The translations under genes were made by a program, and so were the position numbers. A stretch of 64,000 bases of DNA. It comes from Pyrocephalus nanus. Lineage: Eukaryota > Chordata > Aves > Passeriformes > Tyrannidae. The stretch spans positions 1,676,501-1,740,500 of the forward strand of contig CM076275.1 of the NCBI GenBank assembly GCA_038380795.1, read 5' to 3'. The notes beneath the pieces are model-generated. The model saw only the letters and a list, made by a program, of their open reading frames with translations. It was not told the origin of the DNA and did not search any database. Each line of letters starts with the position of its first letter. Within the stretch, counting starts at the first letter, position 1. Shown in pieces: positions 27,213 through 46,982 of this stretch.

Positions 27213-28696
27213 TTACACCAGCTGAAAACTGCAACAGGCAAAGACTCTCACTGTGCAGAACTTGTATTTCAAACACAAAGCTGATCCGAGAGGTAACAGA
27301 TTTACAAGAAATAACACACTTCAAAGCCATCCCCAGCTGGGTTTGCTGGACACTGGGCAGGTCAGCTGGAACAGCAGCACAGCCCTGTGCAAGCCAGGGC
27401 TCACCCAGCTCTGACAGCAAAACCACCCAGGAGACTAATTAAACAAAACTTCAGCACAGCAAAATCATCCGGGCTGCTCTGACTGATTATTATGTAATTC
27501 TTCACAAGACAATTGCAAGATAAACAGTGAGGCTCAGACAGCACTCCCACTATCTCCATACAGGTGTTACAACACCCACAGTATCCACTGGGCCACTTCC
27601 AGAGCCCAGCTCCAGTCACCTCCAGCACTCTGAGACACATCTGCTATTTCAAACAACTTAAAATGGCCCTTACCTGACAGCTTCTGATGCTGGAATTTGA
27701 AATGAGCTGGGCCTCTCAACCCAATTCCTATGGGGCATTGTCCACAAAAACTAATAACTACAGCAATAATAACCCCGGGAAGTCAAAGACCCCCCCAAGT
27801 CTGTAACTGCTTCATGAGGTGTTTCAGCCTCTTCTATCAGCACCTTGTATCTGATCCCCAGAGTAAATTATGCAGTGGGCTGACACCAGACCCGTAATGA
27901 AATTGCTTTGCCACTGGCCCTGTTGATTTCTTTGAAGTTTCTTTCATTACAGGAAATTAGTGGCTCAACCAACACTTACTGAAGCAGTTTGTGTTCCGTG
28001 GGGCGCCTGCAAAGCCTGATGGAAGATCTGCACCTCCGAGGGACTGCACAGGGGGGTGAAGGAGATGGCTCAGCACAATGTGGTACCAACTCCCCCAGCT
28101 TTCCTCTTCCCTTCCCTCTTGCTTGCTCCTTAAAGGAAATTAACACCTGCCAGGTCTTCCCTTGCCTAATGTTTAACAAAAAGAGGGCTCATTGATGATG
28201 ACTTGAAGCTGCTGAGCCACTCCCAGGAGCCAGAAGAATGAAGTAACCTGCCACTCTGGTTTTTTTTCTTTCCCATTTGCAAAGCTCTTGGACACATGAT
28301 GCCTGGTGCAGGGGAAATCTTCTATTCCCCAACGTCTGCTGTTAAAGAGCTCTCACAGAGCAGGAATCCAACAGTTCATTACTTCTATCTGCTCAACAGA
28401 CTTTTGACATGATTGTATTAGTGCCTCACTGCAGGGCTTGAAAAGTGAAAGCTGAAAAGCAGCTCTTTGCTGTCGGTTTACGTGTTTGCTGCAGCCCTGT
28501 TTACGTGCTGGAATACAAAGCACATCATTTGCAGCTCACATTATTTGTTTCATGCATCCTGTTCAGAGGCCACCTGTGCTAATGCATCGCAGCAGTCAGG
28601 GGGGTTGAGAAAGTTAAAAACCCTCTTTTCTGAGCCAAATCCCCCTGTCAGCGCAGTGGCTTTGGCTGAGTTCAAGTCAGTGGGAGTGCAGGATAT

Positions 28697-28727
28697 GGGG
28701 AAGAGGGAAGGGGAGAGAGGGAGGAGA
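28697..28727 (+). other. Pure purine tract with G-quadruplex motif
   Basis: 31 uninterrupted purines contain four G-runs (4, 3, 4, 3) separated by AAGA, AA and AGAGA, which satisfies the usual G3+N1-7 rule on the plus strand. That is the template strand for FSTL4. It lies just before a local CpG-rich patch. Confidence 0.8.
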
Positions 28728-28749
28728 CTCCAGCTGTGCTCACCTGGAT

Positions 28750-29020
28750 GGCAGCAGCCGAGTTTGCCCTTTCATGTCCTGAGCATCCCCCTCCTCCACG
28801 GACGATGCCGGAGGGATGTGCCGCTCTCCGGAGGAGTTCGAGCATCAGCAGCCCCTCCAGTGCCCACACTCTGTGTTTCTGCCATGTCAGGATGTTTTTG
28901 CTGTTGCCAAAAAACTCCTGCCTGGCAAAGAAAATGCATTTCCATTCTTTCTGAGAGCTCTTTGACTCGGCGGGTGTGCACGGAGCGCTGCGAGAGGAAC
29001 CCACGCTCTGTCCATTAGAA
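28750..29020. promoter_or_regulatory. Local CpG-rich patch, candidate regulatory element
   Basis: By eye about 13 CpG dinucleotides fall in 270 bp (CCGGAG, CTCCGGAGG, TCGGCGGG, GGAGCGCTGCGAG), against a background where CpG is rare. It is too small for a classic CpG island. It could be an intronic enhancer or an unrecognised promoter. No coding exon with good splice signals was identified in it. The assignment is inference. Confidence 0.35.
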
Positions 29021-30602
29021 ACTGCTTTCATCTCCCATTCAGCCACAGCCACGGGATGTCAATGCATTAATTACAATCCACAGTGCCTGCTCATCCCATT
29101 ACACTGAGGTATTCAATAAATACCCATTAACATATTGGAGTCTTTCCACTAATGCATCTTGGAGTGAATGGGTTCATAAAAATACATCTTAAAACAAAAT
29201 AAGGAGGATAATAGCAGTTCTGTAACAAATTTAGCCTCATATACATCTCATATTTTAGCAGATGATTGGCTAGCAAATTGCATTAAAAGCCACACAACTC
29301 TATTAGACCTGCCAGAAGATGCTTTACAGCTCTGAGCAGACTCCAAGCCAGTCTACCTCGGGACACGTGCACTGAATATCTACCAGTGGTGAAAAAATCC
29401 GACAATAATTAGTATGAAAATAAGTGGAGATGTGCTAAAACAGCCAGAACACATGTGCATTTCGTACCTTCCTAAGCCAGGAAATTACCATATGGGCTGG
29501 TCCAAAGGCTGGAGATGAGTTTGGTGGCTACCAGAGTGCTGCAGGAATGAAGGATGGGCAGGGCAGACTTTTTTGCTGTTTACTGCAGGGGGATCTGGCA
29601 CAGAGCTCTTTTTGTAGCTACAATAAACAGCAGTCCCCTGAAGAGAAGAGATTGAAGGCAGCAGCCTCTGCTATCAGTAATGACCAAATGCAACCAGATG
29701 CTATCACTCCTTCTGAAAGAACTTTGCCTGCAGGTCCTACAGGAACATAAACCCCATCTAGTGATGCTTGCATATCAGCTACAGATGCCAGCTACTGACA
29801 AGCTCGTGTGTGGGTTTTCAGGGCAGAAAAAGGGAGTTTTGGTTCCAGCTGGTTTGGTCTGTTGATGAATCTGGGTTGCCCTGCAGCAGGAAGATGTGCA
29901 GGATGGGAGGTTCGTGTCTCCCACCCCGGCCAAGGTGTCCTCAACAGGCAACCCAACTTCTCCCTGCAGAACCAGCAGGTTAAAGAGAAGCACACCAGCA
30001 CTCCAAGAACAATAAAGGAATGAGATTCCCATCCTGCCAGTCAGGCCCTGGGCACTGGTTCATTTTTAAGTTCATTGCTGTAATCTGCAAGGAATTGTGT
30101 CTTCACATGTGGACTCAGACCCCCAGCAGTCATCCTCCAGAGGAACCCTCCCCTGGGCACATAAAGCACCAGGATTTTGGGAAGATGCTGGGCAGCAGGT
30201 GACACAGTTTGTGTCACCACACAAACACAGCAAGTGCCTTTCCTCCAGCTCCCAATTTAGGGAGCGTTCAAGGGGGCTGTGCCAATGGGCAGGTTAGAGA
30301 CCAACAACAACATTTAGCCTGGACCAGCAGCAGCAGAGCACATTCCCTCTCCCCAGAGTGCCAAGGGTTCTGTACACAGCTCCTGAATTCTCCTGGCAGA
30401 AATAATGCCATATTCCCTCACCACCACCACCAGCAGTGGGTTCCTGAGATCAACAGCCTTTTGGGGGTGAGCAGAATGTAAAGGGGAGACACTTGTGCAG
30501 CAAATCCACCTGTAAGAGCTCTCAAATATAATAGCTGTGAGACCTGATATTAAAATATGCACGTATGTATATTAAATATATGCATGTATTTCTGTAAAGG
30601 AC

Positions 30603-30632
30603 AGACTTGATGATCTTGGAGGTCTTTTCCAG
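30603..30632 (+). mobile_element. short CR1-like 3' fragment
   Basis: About 28 bp read GACTTGATGATCTTGGAGGT then CTTTTCCAG, matching the penultimate block of CR1 copies such as the one at 46766. The terminal ATTCTRTG repeat is not seen. The match is short and could be chance. Confidence 0.45.
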
Positions 30633-31195
30633 CAGGACTGGTGATGGCTCCTGGCTTTTCACAGACCAGGGTCGAGCTAATTTGGGTTTTTTTTTTTTGC
30701 TCTTAGGTGTGGACAGCAGGACAGCAACCCAGGCTGCACATGCAGCTCCAGCAAAGGGAGTGGGGTGGATGACTCCACCTGTGGTAGCTCCAAACACTGG
30801 GGAAAGCTGAATTTTCTCCACAATTAAAATGAAGCAGAAATGACATGGAAAACCAGGTCACAGAGCCAGACAGGAGAACAAAACCACAGGAAGAGTCTGT
30901 CTGGGCAGCATCTTTCAGAAGAAACTTCAGAATCAGTCTGTTCCTGAAAGCAATTCCAGCAGCCACTCCATCAGACCAGAGCTCTGCCCTGACACTACAA
31001 GAAATCAGGATGTGGGAAAACCCTGTGAAACACAGTCCAGGTCAAAATAAAAATGAAAGGGGATTTGAAATGTTACCCTGGTCTTCCAGGCTCTCAATTA
31101 ATCTCATTTATTTTGATATATGAAATCCCAGGGTGAGCACATTTTCATTTTCTCTTTTCACCCTGCTCATTTTCTGGCGTGAAATCTCAGACATT

Positions 31196-31238
31196 CCCAC
31201 TCCCTGTTCCACCCCCTCTGCACCCCATCCCACACCCC
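31196..31238 (-). other. G-quadruplex motif with six G-runs on the FSTL4 sense strand
   Basis: The plus strand has six C-runs at 31196, 31202, 31212, 31223, 31229 and 31235 with spacers of 3, 7, 6, 2 and 3 bases. The minus strand, which is the sense strand of FSTL4, therefore has six G-runs of three to five and could fold as DNA or as pre-mRNA. Confidence 0.8.
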
Positions 31239-31794
31239 AGCAGTTTTTGGGGCTGTGTTGCAGAGCAGTGCTGGGTTTCAGCCCAGGAGCACCCCCTGTC
31301 TTTACTAACACACTGTTCAGGACTGCACAATGAGCAGAAGGACAAATTAGGAAGGCACAGACACTTCTCACACTTCTTTTTGTGTTATATCCTAGTCACA
31401 AGTTACTTCCCTAAACAGCCAGTTCCTAGTAACATGCTGGAATATCAGTGGGGGCAAAGCTACAGGGCCAAAGGGTGGCCTAAAGCTCGAGCTCAGTGGT
31501 GCCTGAACCCCCTGGTTTGCAGAGAGAGAAACCCAAATTCTGCATTGCATTTTATCCAGTGCAGCTGGAGAAGCTCCTGGAGCTTGGGAGGCACAGCAGG
31601 GCTGAGCTCCCCCTTATTTATGTCTGTCGAAGGCTCTTGATATTCCTTCTGAAGTTTTTGATCATCAAGAAACTCGAGAACGAGCTTTTTATGGCGGTGC
31701 TAAAGACAGACATTGGCAACAGCAGAAATTCATCTTATATCCTGATGCCACTGAAGCATCTCCAAAGCTTTTTACTTTTCTCTACAGGCTGGCA

Positions 31795-31796
<2 letters not shown>

Positions 31797-31827
<31 letters not shown>
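31797..31827 (+). repeat. T31 homopolymer tract
   Basis: There are 31 consecutive T residues, followed after 68 bp by a second pure T run of 15 at 31895-31909. On the minus strand these read as poly(A), and AGAATAAAA sits at the border of the long run. Avian CR1 does not leave poly(A) tails, so the tract is either slippage-expanded or the tail of a rare retrocopy. No parent gene was recognised in the adjoining sequence. The exact length may be unreliable because of sequencing error. Confidence 0.9.
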
Positions 31828-31829
<2 letters not shown>

Positions 31830-33875
31830 TCTTTTTTGGAAGTATTAAAGCAGAACCAACCTTTGAGTTCAGCTTATTCCATTTCCTACTGCTATTTTTT
31901 TTTTTTTTTCAAGTTTCTATCTGGGCATCCCGGATTTGTCAAGGAGATTTTCTCCTGTGAAGAACATGAAATAAAAACATCTCAGCTGTGGCTCTCCATA
32001 AATTGTATCACTGCACTGGGGATATGTGCTGTACTTGGTAATTTTCTGATGGCTGCTCTGGCATTTTGATTGCAAAATTAGCACTGCAGCTCTGTAGGGC
32101 TGTGCAGTGTCAATAAAGTACATCCTAAATCAACTAAGAACTGGCTGATCCACTCACCAATGGGGCTGTTTCTGGAGTCATCCAAAGCCCAAATCTGTTC
32201 AACATCTCTGCTAAGAGCTGGAATAAACTCAGAAATCCCAGCTGACACTTGGAACACCACGGAAGGCAGGACTGATGCCCTGAGCTTTTGGGGTTGGCCC
32301 ATCTGTGCAGAATAAACTATTTTAACATAACCACATATCCAGTTATATACAAAACAGTGACCACACAGCCAGGAACCAGGAATGCAGGGCAGAACTATGA
32401 AATGAAAACCAGATGAGGTCCCTAATTCTGGGAAAAGTGACAAAACACAGGACAGCAGCCAAGGACCAGCACGATCCCTGCCTGGATGGTGAGGAATGGT
32501 AACATCAGAGGGGAAGGTTTCACCTATGGGAGGTTTCACCCCTTGCACCAGCTCTGGTGGGACTGAGTCTGCATTAGAAAATTGGTTTTTAAATATATTA
32601 AGGAATGCTTTTGGCCTTAAAGACTATGAATCTGCCCAACCAGCTGAAGAAAAGATGAAGAACAAGCCAATGGGGAAGCAATTCAAAGCATCCATGAGAT
32701 GCCTGAAAGGGCAGAGAGACCCCCACAGCAGCTCTCCCCAGATAAAGGCAAATTCTAAAGGTAAATTCTATCACACTGGAAATTCCACACTTGGAAAAGA
32801 GGGACAGTGAACCAGAAACAAGAGGAAAACAGCAGCTAAAACGTTCTGGGCTGTATGTAACAAAACAAGCTCTAGGAAAACTTGCCTGGGATGAGACCAT
32901 ATCACACCTTGACTTCATGTGAAGTCTTGGGCACTTTAACTATGATTTTCCACATTTTTAGTGATAAGACATTTCTGCTTCATGCCCATGCTGCATTTGC
33001 TTCAAAAATTCCTCAGAGACTGAAAATTACTGAAATAATAAAGAGAAATACAAGTCAGAAAGTCTGGGTCCAATTTTCCTTCAGAAATGGCCTCTGGTTT
33101 TGCAAGACCATAAAGAAGCCATAGGAACACCTGCCATTCTTCACTCCCAGCTCATAGAAAATGGACATTTTTTAGACCCTTAACTACATGATCTGAAGGT
33201 GCAAACAGACACTCAGGTGGTAAAAGCCCCCTGAAATCAAGTCCAGCCATTCCCCCAGCACTGCCAAGGCCACCACTGAACCCTGTCCCCAGGAGCCACA
33301 TCCACAGGACCATTAAACCCCTCGGGATGGGCACTCAACACACAGGACTGTCAGCCACTCTGTGATTCCATCAACATTTGGATTTGCTCTTCACTGACAT
33401 CATTGTGTGTCTGCAAGTAACCCAAAATGCCCTTCTTTGGGCACTGGAATTGCCTCAGTGAACGCCGCCGGTATGGATCAAATAACTTTTTAAGAAATGG
33501 TATTTGCCTGGTTTTCTGCACCAGTGAGTCACTCAGAGGTACTTATAAATATTTAAATACTCTCCTCCTGCCAGACTGTGTGTAGACATTCAATATGGTT
33601 TGTACTACACAGCCACTGCTCCACATGGCAATGTCTTGCATTTAAAACCAAGATTAACAAATCAATGCCCCCTGAAAAGCAGTTTGAGATCACCAGTGCA
33701 TTGTCTTCCAGTGAGTTTTCTTTGCAATTTGTAGACAATAGATTTCCAATAACAACTTGTAATTAAATCACTTTCTCTTATTCAGTCTTTATACATTAAG
33801 CCTGTTGACATTTTGCAGATGGTATCTTTGGAAATGAGAGATATAAACGGAAAGATATTTGTTTTAGATAATATA

Positions 33876-34017
33876 TTAGGAAGAAATTCTTCCCTGGGAG
33901 GGTGGGCAGGCCCTGGCACAGGTTGGGCAGAGAAGCTGTGGCTGCCCCATCCCTGGAAGTGTCCAAGGCCAGGTTGGAAAGGGCTTGGAGAAACCTGGGA
34001 TAGTGGAAAGTGTCCCA
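33876..34017 (+). mobile_element. CR1 LINE internal fragment of the 3' region
   Basis: This CR1 sequence runs from TTAGGAAGAAATTCTTCCCT through GGGAGGGTGGGCAGGCCCTG and GTCCAAGGCCAGGTTGGAAA to TAGTGGAAAGTGTCCC. The last roughly 70 bp of the CR1 consensus, including the terminal repeat, are missing, so the copy is truncated on both sides. Confidence 0.92.
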
Positions 34018-42528
<8,511 letters not shown>

Positions 42529-42719
42529 CTGAGCCAGCTCAGAGCTGCTGAGATGCCCATCACTGTTTAGATCCAAGTGCTTGAACAGGTCCTCGATGAG
42601 GAAGCGCTTCTGGGCCGCTCTGTCCTTGGCCAGGCTGCTGGGGGGGCTCTGCCGACGGGCCTGCAGGTCCAGCAGGATGCTCTTGAGCCTGCTGTAATCT
42701 GCCATGGTACAGGAGTCAC
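42529..42719 (-). CDS. FSTL4: FSTL4 internal exon: Kazal-to-EF linker and first EF-hand
   Basis: This is a 191-bp internal exon of a follistatin-like protein, read on the minus strand. The upstream intron ends in TTGCAG and the exon opens with GT, completing a Gly codon (phase 1). It closes with CTGGCTCAG followed by a GTGGGT donor (phase 0). The peptide starts GDSCTMADYSRLKS, passes through a helical linker, and ends in a canonical 12-residue EF loop, DLNSDGHLSSSE, with D1, N3, D5 and E12 as likely calcium ligands. From family knowledge, FSTL4 is a secreted glycoprotein with a Kazal module, an EF-hand pair, two Ig-like domains and a long C-terminal region; this piece falls at roughly residues 135-200 of about 840. 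The SSSELAQ ending and the GDxCTMAxYxRLK start fit FSTL4 better than FSTL5, as recalled. The polypyrimidine tract before the acceptor is weak and two further CAG|GTG sites lie just upstream. Biochemical function is inferred from family only. Confidence 0.88.
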
Positions 42720-42758
42720 CTGCAACACAGCACAGCATCACTGACCACCTGCACCCAC

Positions 42759-45700
42759 CTGCATCTCCTCACAGGACTGAGCTCCTGAGGGGCAAAATGA
42801 GGCACTTTTGTCTGCACACACAGCCCCACTCAGCTCTGCACTCCAGCAGCTCCTGGACTCGTTAACAACGAGTAAAAACTGGCAGTTTTTCTAAATCCTG
42901 CTGTCAGGGTTGCTCTCCAGCATGTTACCTTCCAGATTATAGGGCTTCAGTTACAGACTTCCACGCTCAGCTTTGTAATCCCCACACATATTAAATTGGC
43001 TCTGCGTTTTCCTGAACGGAGAAATTCATCTGTCCTGTGGCTGTAATGCAAAAAATGGACGTGGGGAAGCTGATGCTTAGAAAGTTCCACAAACATAAAC
43101 GGTACTTCTGAGTGTCACCCCGTGCCAAACATGGGGCTGACCTTAAGGAATCCTTCAGGCAGCCCAGGGAAGGACAGTGAGCAGTGCAGGGCTGTGGCTG
43201 GGTGTGCTCCTCACCCTGCTGCAGGGTGATATAAATGCTTTCCTCAGCCCCTGACCAGGGAAAAAGGTTATTATCAGGGAAAAGCCCCCAAGCCACTCTC
43301 CCTGAAGTGCCATCAGCCTGAGCCCTGCTGACCCTGAGAGCTCCCCCTGTTCCTGCAGCATCCAGCCCCTCTCCAGGGAATGCCGTGCTCTGATTTACCA
43401 CACCCTCCTTGAGGAAACACATCCACCTGCCCCAAGTGGTGCAAGGGTTCCTCTCTGCTCATCTGCTGTGTGCCAGAGCTCGGCAGGATGAGGAATGGCA
43501 GCTGTTTCTCTGTGCAAATCTGTTTGCTTTAGTGCAGACCACAGTGCCTTGGAGCAGACCCTGGAGCACCCTCAGGCTCCAGCTGTCCCACACTCTGTGG
43601 GCATCAACCATCTCCCACCAACAGCATCAACACATCCAGCCTTTCCCCACAGATGCCCTTACCTCCACCATGTAATTTCTCTGTAATGTAAATAGCCTTA
43701 TTCTGTGTAATGTCAGTCTGAAAACAAACTTTTATTTTAAATCCATCACCAGTCCTGTTGCATTATATCTAAGAGAAGCTGGTCTCACCTCAGGGACAAT
43801 ACCCTTGTAGATCAGCTCCCCAAAGACTTCCAAACATTATTCCTCTGAAAAATAACAGAGGACTCTGGCACACTGACAGCTAATGATCCTGTTCTATTCT
43901 TGCTGAGCTGCAACATTTTGGACCTCTTGGTCCCACTCCAACCAAAACCCAATTAAAATTCCAGGTGGGAGGCATTTCTCTGATAGCAAACCCATCTCCT
44001 GTCAAGGTTTTTTTTTCCACCCTTCATAGTTTGTGCTCACAACTTCCAAAGCACCCTGACTTGAGAAGGTGAGAGGGGACCCCTCAGGTCAGTGCCCTCC
44101 TGCTACCTGAGCAAGAACTGCAAGACAAGGCTTATTTCCCACCCTGAACTCACACCCTTCTAGTTCTGAGTTTCTCACTGCTCAGGGATATTTAGCAGCA
44201 GATAAATTATTCCCTCCCTCTAAACAACCTCCGTAGAGCGCTTGGTCCCACATGGGATCAGTCTCACTTTACAGGAAAAATAAGGCTATTCAGCTGCTAT
44301 TAGGTGTGTTTATTATTCTTGCCTTCTTTTCCCCCAATCATGTCATTTGATGGTTTGTGAAGGCAGCATGAGAAAATCTCTCTCATTCAATCAGCAGCTT
44401 ATTTAAGAGACAAACTGATTGCTGTATCCAGTGTGATCAAGCAATCCTGTAATTCTCTTGTAAATACTGTTTTAGCTACTGCAATAATATTTTTCGCTGA
44501 GCTGGAGTTTTATATTTTCAGTCAAATCTTAAACCCAGAGATGTATCTAAGGCTAATGGAGATAAGAAATCTATTTAGTTTGCTTCCACCTCTGTTTCTG
44601 CTTTGTGGTTTCTGGCAGGGATTTCTGGCAATTTTTACTTAAATTTTAGAAATTAAATACATCCTCTAGCAGCAGCCTCCAGTGGTTCTCCATCCCCAAG
44701 CCCTACCCCTGCAGCTTGTGTGATGTAGGAGGGAGCCAAAAGTGAGGAACCACACTGCAAGAACCCTGGCCAAAGAAGTCCATGATTCCCCCTCCCTGCT
44801 GTGGAAAAATCTCCAAAGAAACAAGCCCTTTTTATCCCTTTACAGCATTTTCAAACCAATGAAGCCTGGCACTGTTCAAATTAAAAACAAACAAACAAAG
44901 CCAACCAGACAGGCAAAGCAAAACAATCAGACAGAAGAGAAGCAAAAGAAAAATGCAGCATATGAAGGTCTGATTGCTAAAGTGTGGCCAATAAGTGTCA
45001 CGTTTACGTGCTCTGCTCACTCCCACCAGTGCTGCTTCTTGCTCTGTTTTGCAGCAGTTATTCATCCTGTTTAGCACTTCTGCATGCTTTGGCAGATAAA
45101 ATATTGATCAGCCTGCCAAGAAACACAGAATGCCATTCTGTTTTCATGTCAGAACTCAGTAATGAACTACATTTATCAAGAGCATCCTTCCTGTGAAAGG
45201 TCAGTGGTGAATGTGGCTAAATTGTGATGACAGATCATTAATCCAGCTCCCTCAATAATTGCCCTCTTTTAAAAATTTTACTCCTGGTTTCTGTGAATTG
45301 CTGCAGGTTTTTACAGTGGGATCCCTGAGCAATCTCGAAGCCAGAAGAAGATTAGAGAGGAACAGCAAGGCTGGGGATGAAAGTGTCCTTCAAAGGAAGG
45401 CAGGTTACAAAATAAAAATAAACTGAGCAAGTGCAGAGCTTGCTTGTTTCACCTCTCAGTGAAATATTCCTGTGCAAGGTGCCTTACAATGCAGTGATCA
45501 CCAGAAATGTCAGTACTTCTTTAAATATCAGAAATGATCTGATAACACCTCCAGAGCAGCCATCCCAGAGACCTTGGCAGGGGTAGCACTGCAGGTGAGC
45601 TGGGACAGAACAACCAGGCATCCCATGCAGAGCTGCCACCCCCTCTGGCTCCCTGGATTCCTCCATCCCTGCCCAAATTCCCCCCCAGGGCAGGGCACGT

Positions 45701-46765
45701 CCCTGTCACCACAGGGGACCAGAGTAACAACCCACTCCAAATAATTCACCGCCAAAGGGGAGCTCCACTGGCACTAATTTTCAAGGCAACCCCTCGGCAC
45801 CACCAAATGTGGTAATAAAGAGCAGTTTGGAGCAGGCTGGAGAGTGTCATTTCTGAGGCAGGAGGCATGGGGGGTGTCATTTTATCTGACAGCTCCTCTC
45901 AGCCCGTGCTGGCAATTTTCAGCTGTTCCTATGGCACTTCCCAAGCTCCAGGAAGAAATTCAGAGCGGGAGATGAGGGCACTAAACTTTGTTTTCTGAGC
46001 TGTATCCACAGGGCAATAAAGATGTGGTTAGGAAAATAACATTTCTGGACAAAATTAAAGTGACTGGAGAAAAGTTCTGTTTTCAAACAGCCCCATCCTT
46101 TTCTGTGCTTCACTCGGGCTTTATCTGGCATTGTTAGAAGCATCAGAAAACGGCCAAACTAAAATCTTATGGGATACAAATTTATTTCTGAGCGTGGCTC
46201 CTTAATTCTTGTGCCATTTACAGCAAAACTGCTCGTCAGCACCAGTCCATTTTCCTGCATGCAAAATGAAAGTGCTGGCATGCCTGAACAGAGGGAATGT
46301 GGTCCCCAAACATCAGCCTGCTGAACCTGAGTGAGGCATGATGTGAACTCTTTACCCCACTGCTCTGCTGCCTCGTGGCCTCTTTGACTCCACAGAGCAG
46401 GTTTATGTGGGGACAGGAAAATTAAAGATGACTTCAGTTCTTCAGGGGTCTCCTTGCAAATCCCCATTCCTCCATGCACGTTTTTTACCTGTCTCTTTCT
46501 ATCTATCTTCCTCTTCCTTTAATTGCTTATTTCTGCAGAGGTTGGGTGGACTTCCCTCCCAGTTTTCCTGTATGGTTGGAAAGTAGAGGAAAATATCTGA
46601 TTTTCTCACCAATTGGCATGAACAGCCTCCTCTGAGCAACAACTGCAGAAAGGGAGAGGAGAACATGGAAAAACCTTTGTGAAATTCACACATTTCTTGC
46701 CATTTAGAGACATCTGCAAGCTTTGAACCTTCCCAGCTCTGATTTTTACAGGCTGGAAGTCCTGC
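42759..46765. other. Unique intron stretch upstream of the first EF-hand exon
   Basis: No repeat family was recognised apart from a short AAAC run near 44885 and the G-quadruplex motif at 45667. No exon was seen. Confidence 0.55.
45667..45686 (-). other. Short G-quadruplex motif on the minus strand
   Basis: CCC-TG-CCC-AAATT-CCC-C-CCC on the plus strand gives four G3 runs with loops of 1, 5 and 2 on the minus strand. Confidence 0.65.
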
Positions 46766-46982
46766 AGGTTGGATATTGGGAAAAAATTCTTCCCTGAGAG
46801 AGTGGTTAAGCACTGGACAGGCTGGCAGGGAAGTGGTGGAGTCATCAGCCATGAAAATGTTCAAAAAATTAGTGGATGTGGCACTTCACAACATGGTGTA
46901 GTGGCCTTGGGGGTGTTCAGTCAAAGGTTGGGCTTGATGATCTTGGAGGTCTTTTCCAACCTTAATGGTTCTGTGATTCTAC
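46766..46982 (+). mobile_element. CR1 LINE 3' end (second subfamily)
   Basis: This is a CR1 tail of a different subfamily from the copies at 17287 and 57277. It has GGTTGGATATTGGG, AAATTCTTCCCTGAGAGAGT, GGAAGTGGTGGAGTCATCAG, TGGATGTGGCACTTCACAAC and TTGATGATCTTGGAGGTCTT, ending GGTTCTGTGATTCT. It resembles the copy at 59453. No intact frame remains. Confidence 0.9.

Noticed and set aside
28467..29018. 183-codon plus-strand frame over the CpG-rich patch, possibly a hidden first exon
   Set aside because: No signal peptide or domain is convincing, and the FSTL4 sense strand is the other one. Kept only as a regulatory candidate.
31496..31960. 154-codon plus-strand frame with hydrophobic segments
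   Set aside because: The Phe-rich segments come from the T31 and T15 tracts; no family was recognised.
43918..43960. Sequence faintly like a reverse CR1 tail
   Set aside because: Too short and too divergent from the clear CR1 copies in this window to support a call.
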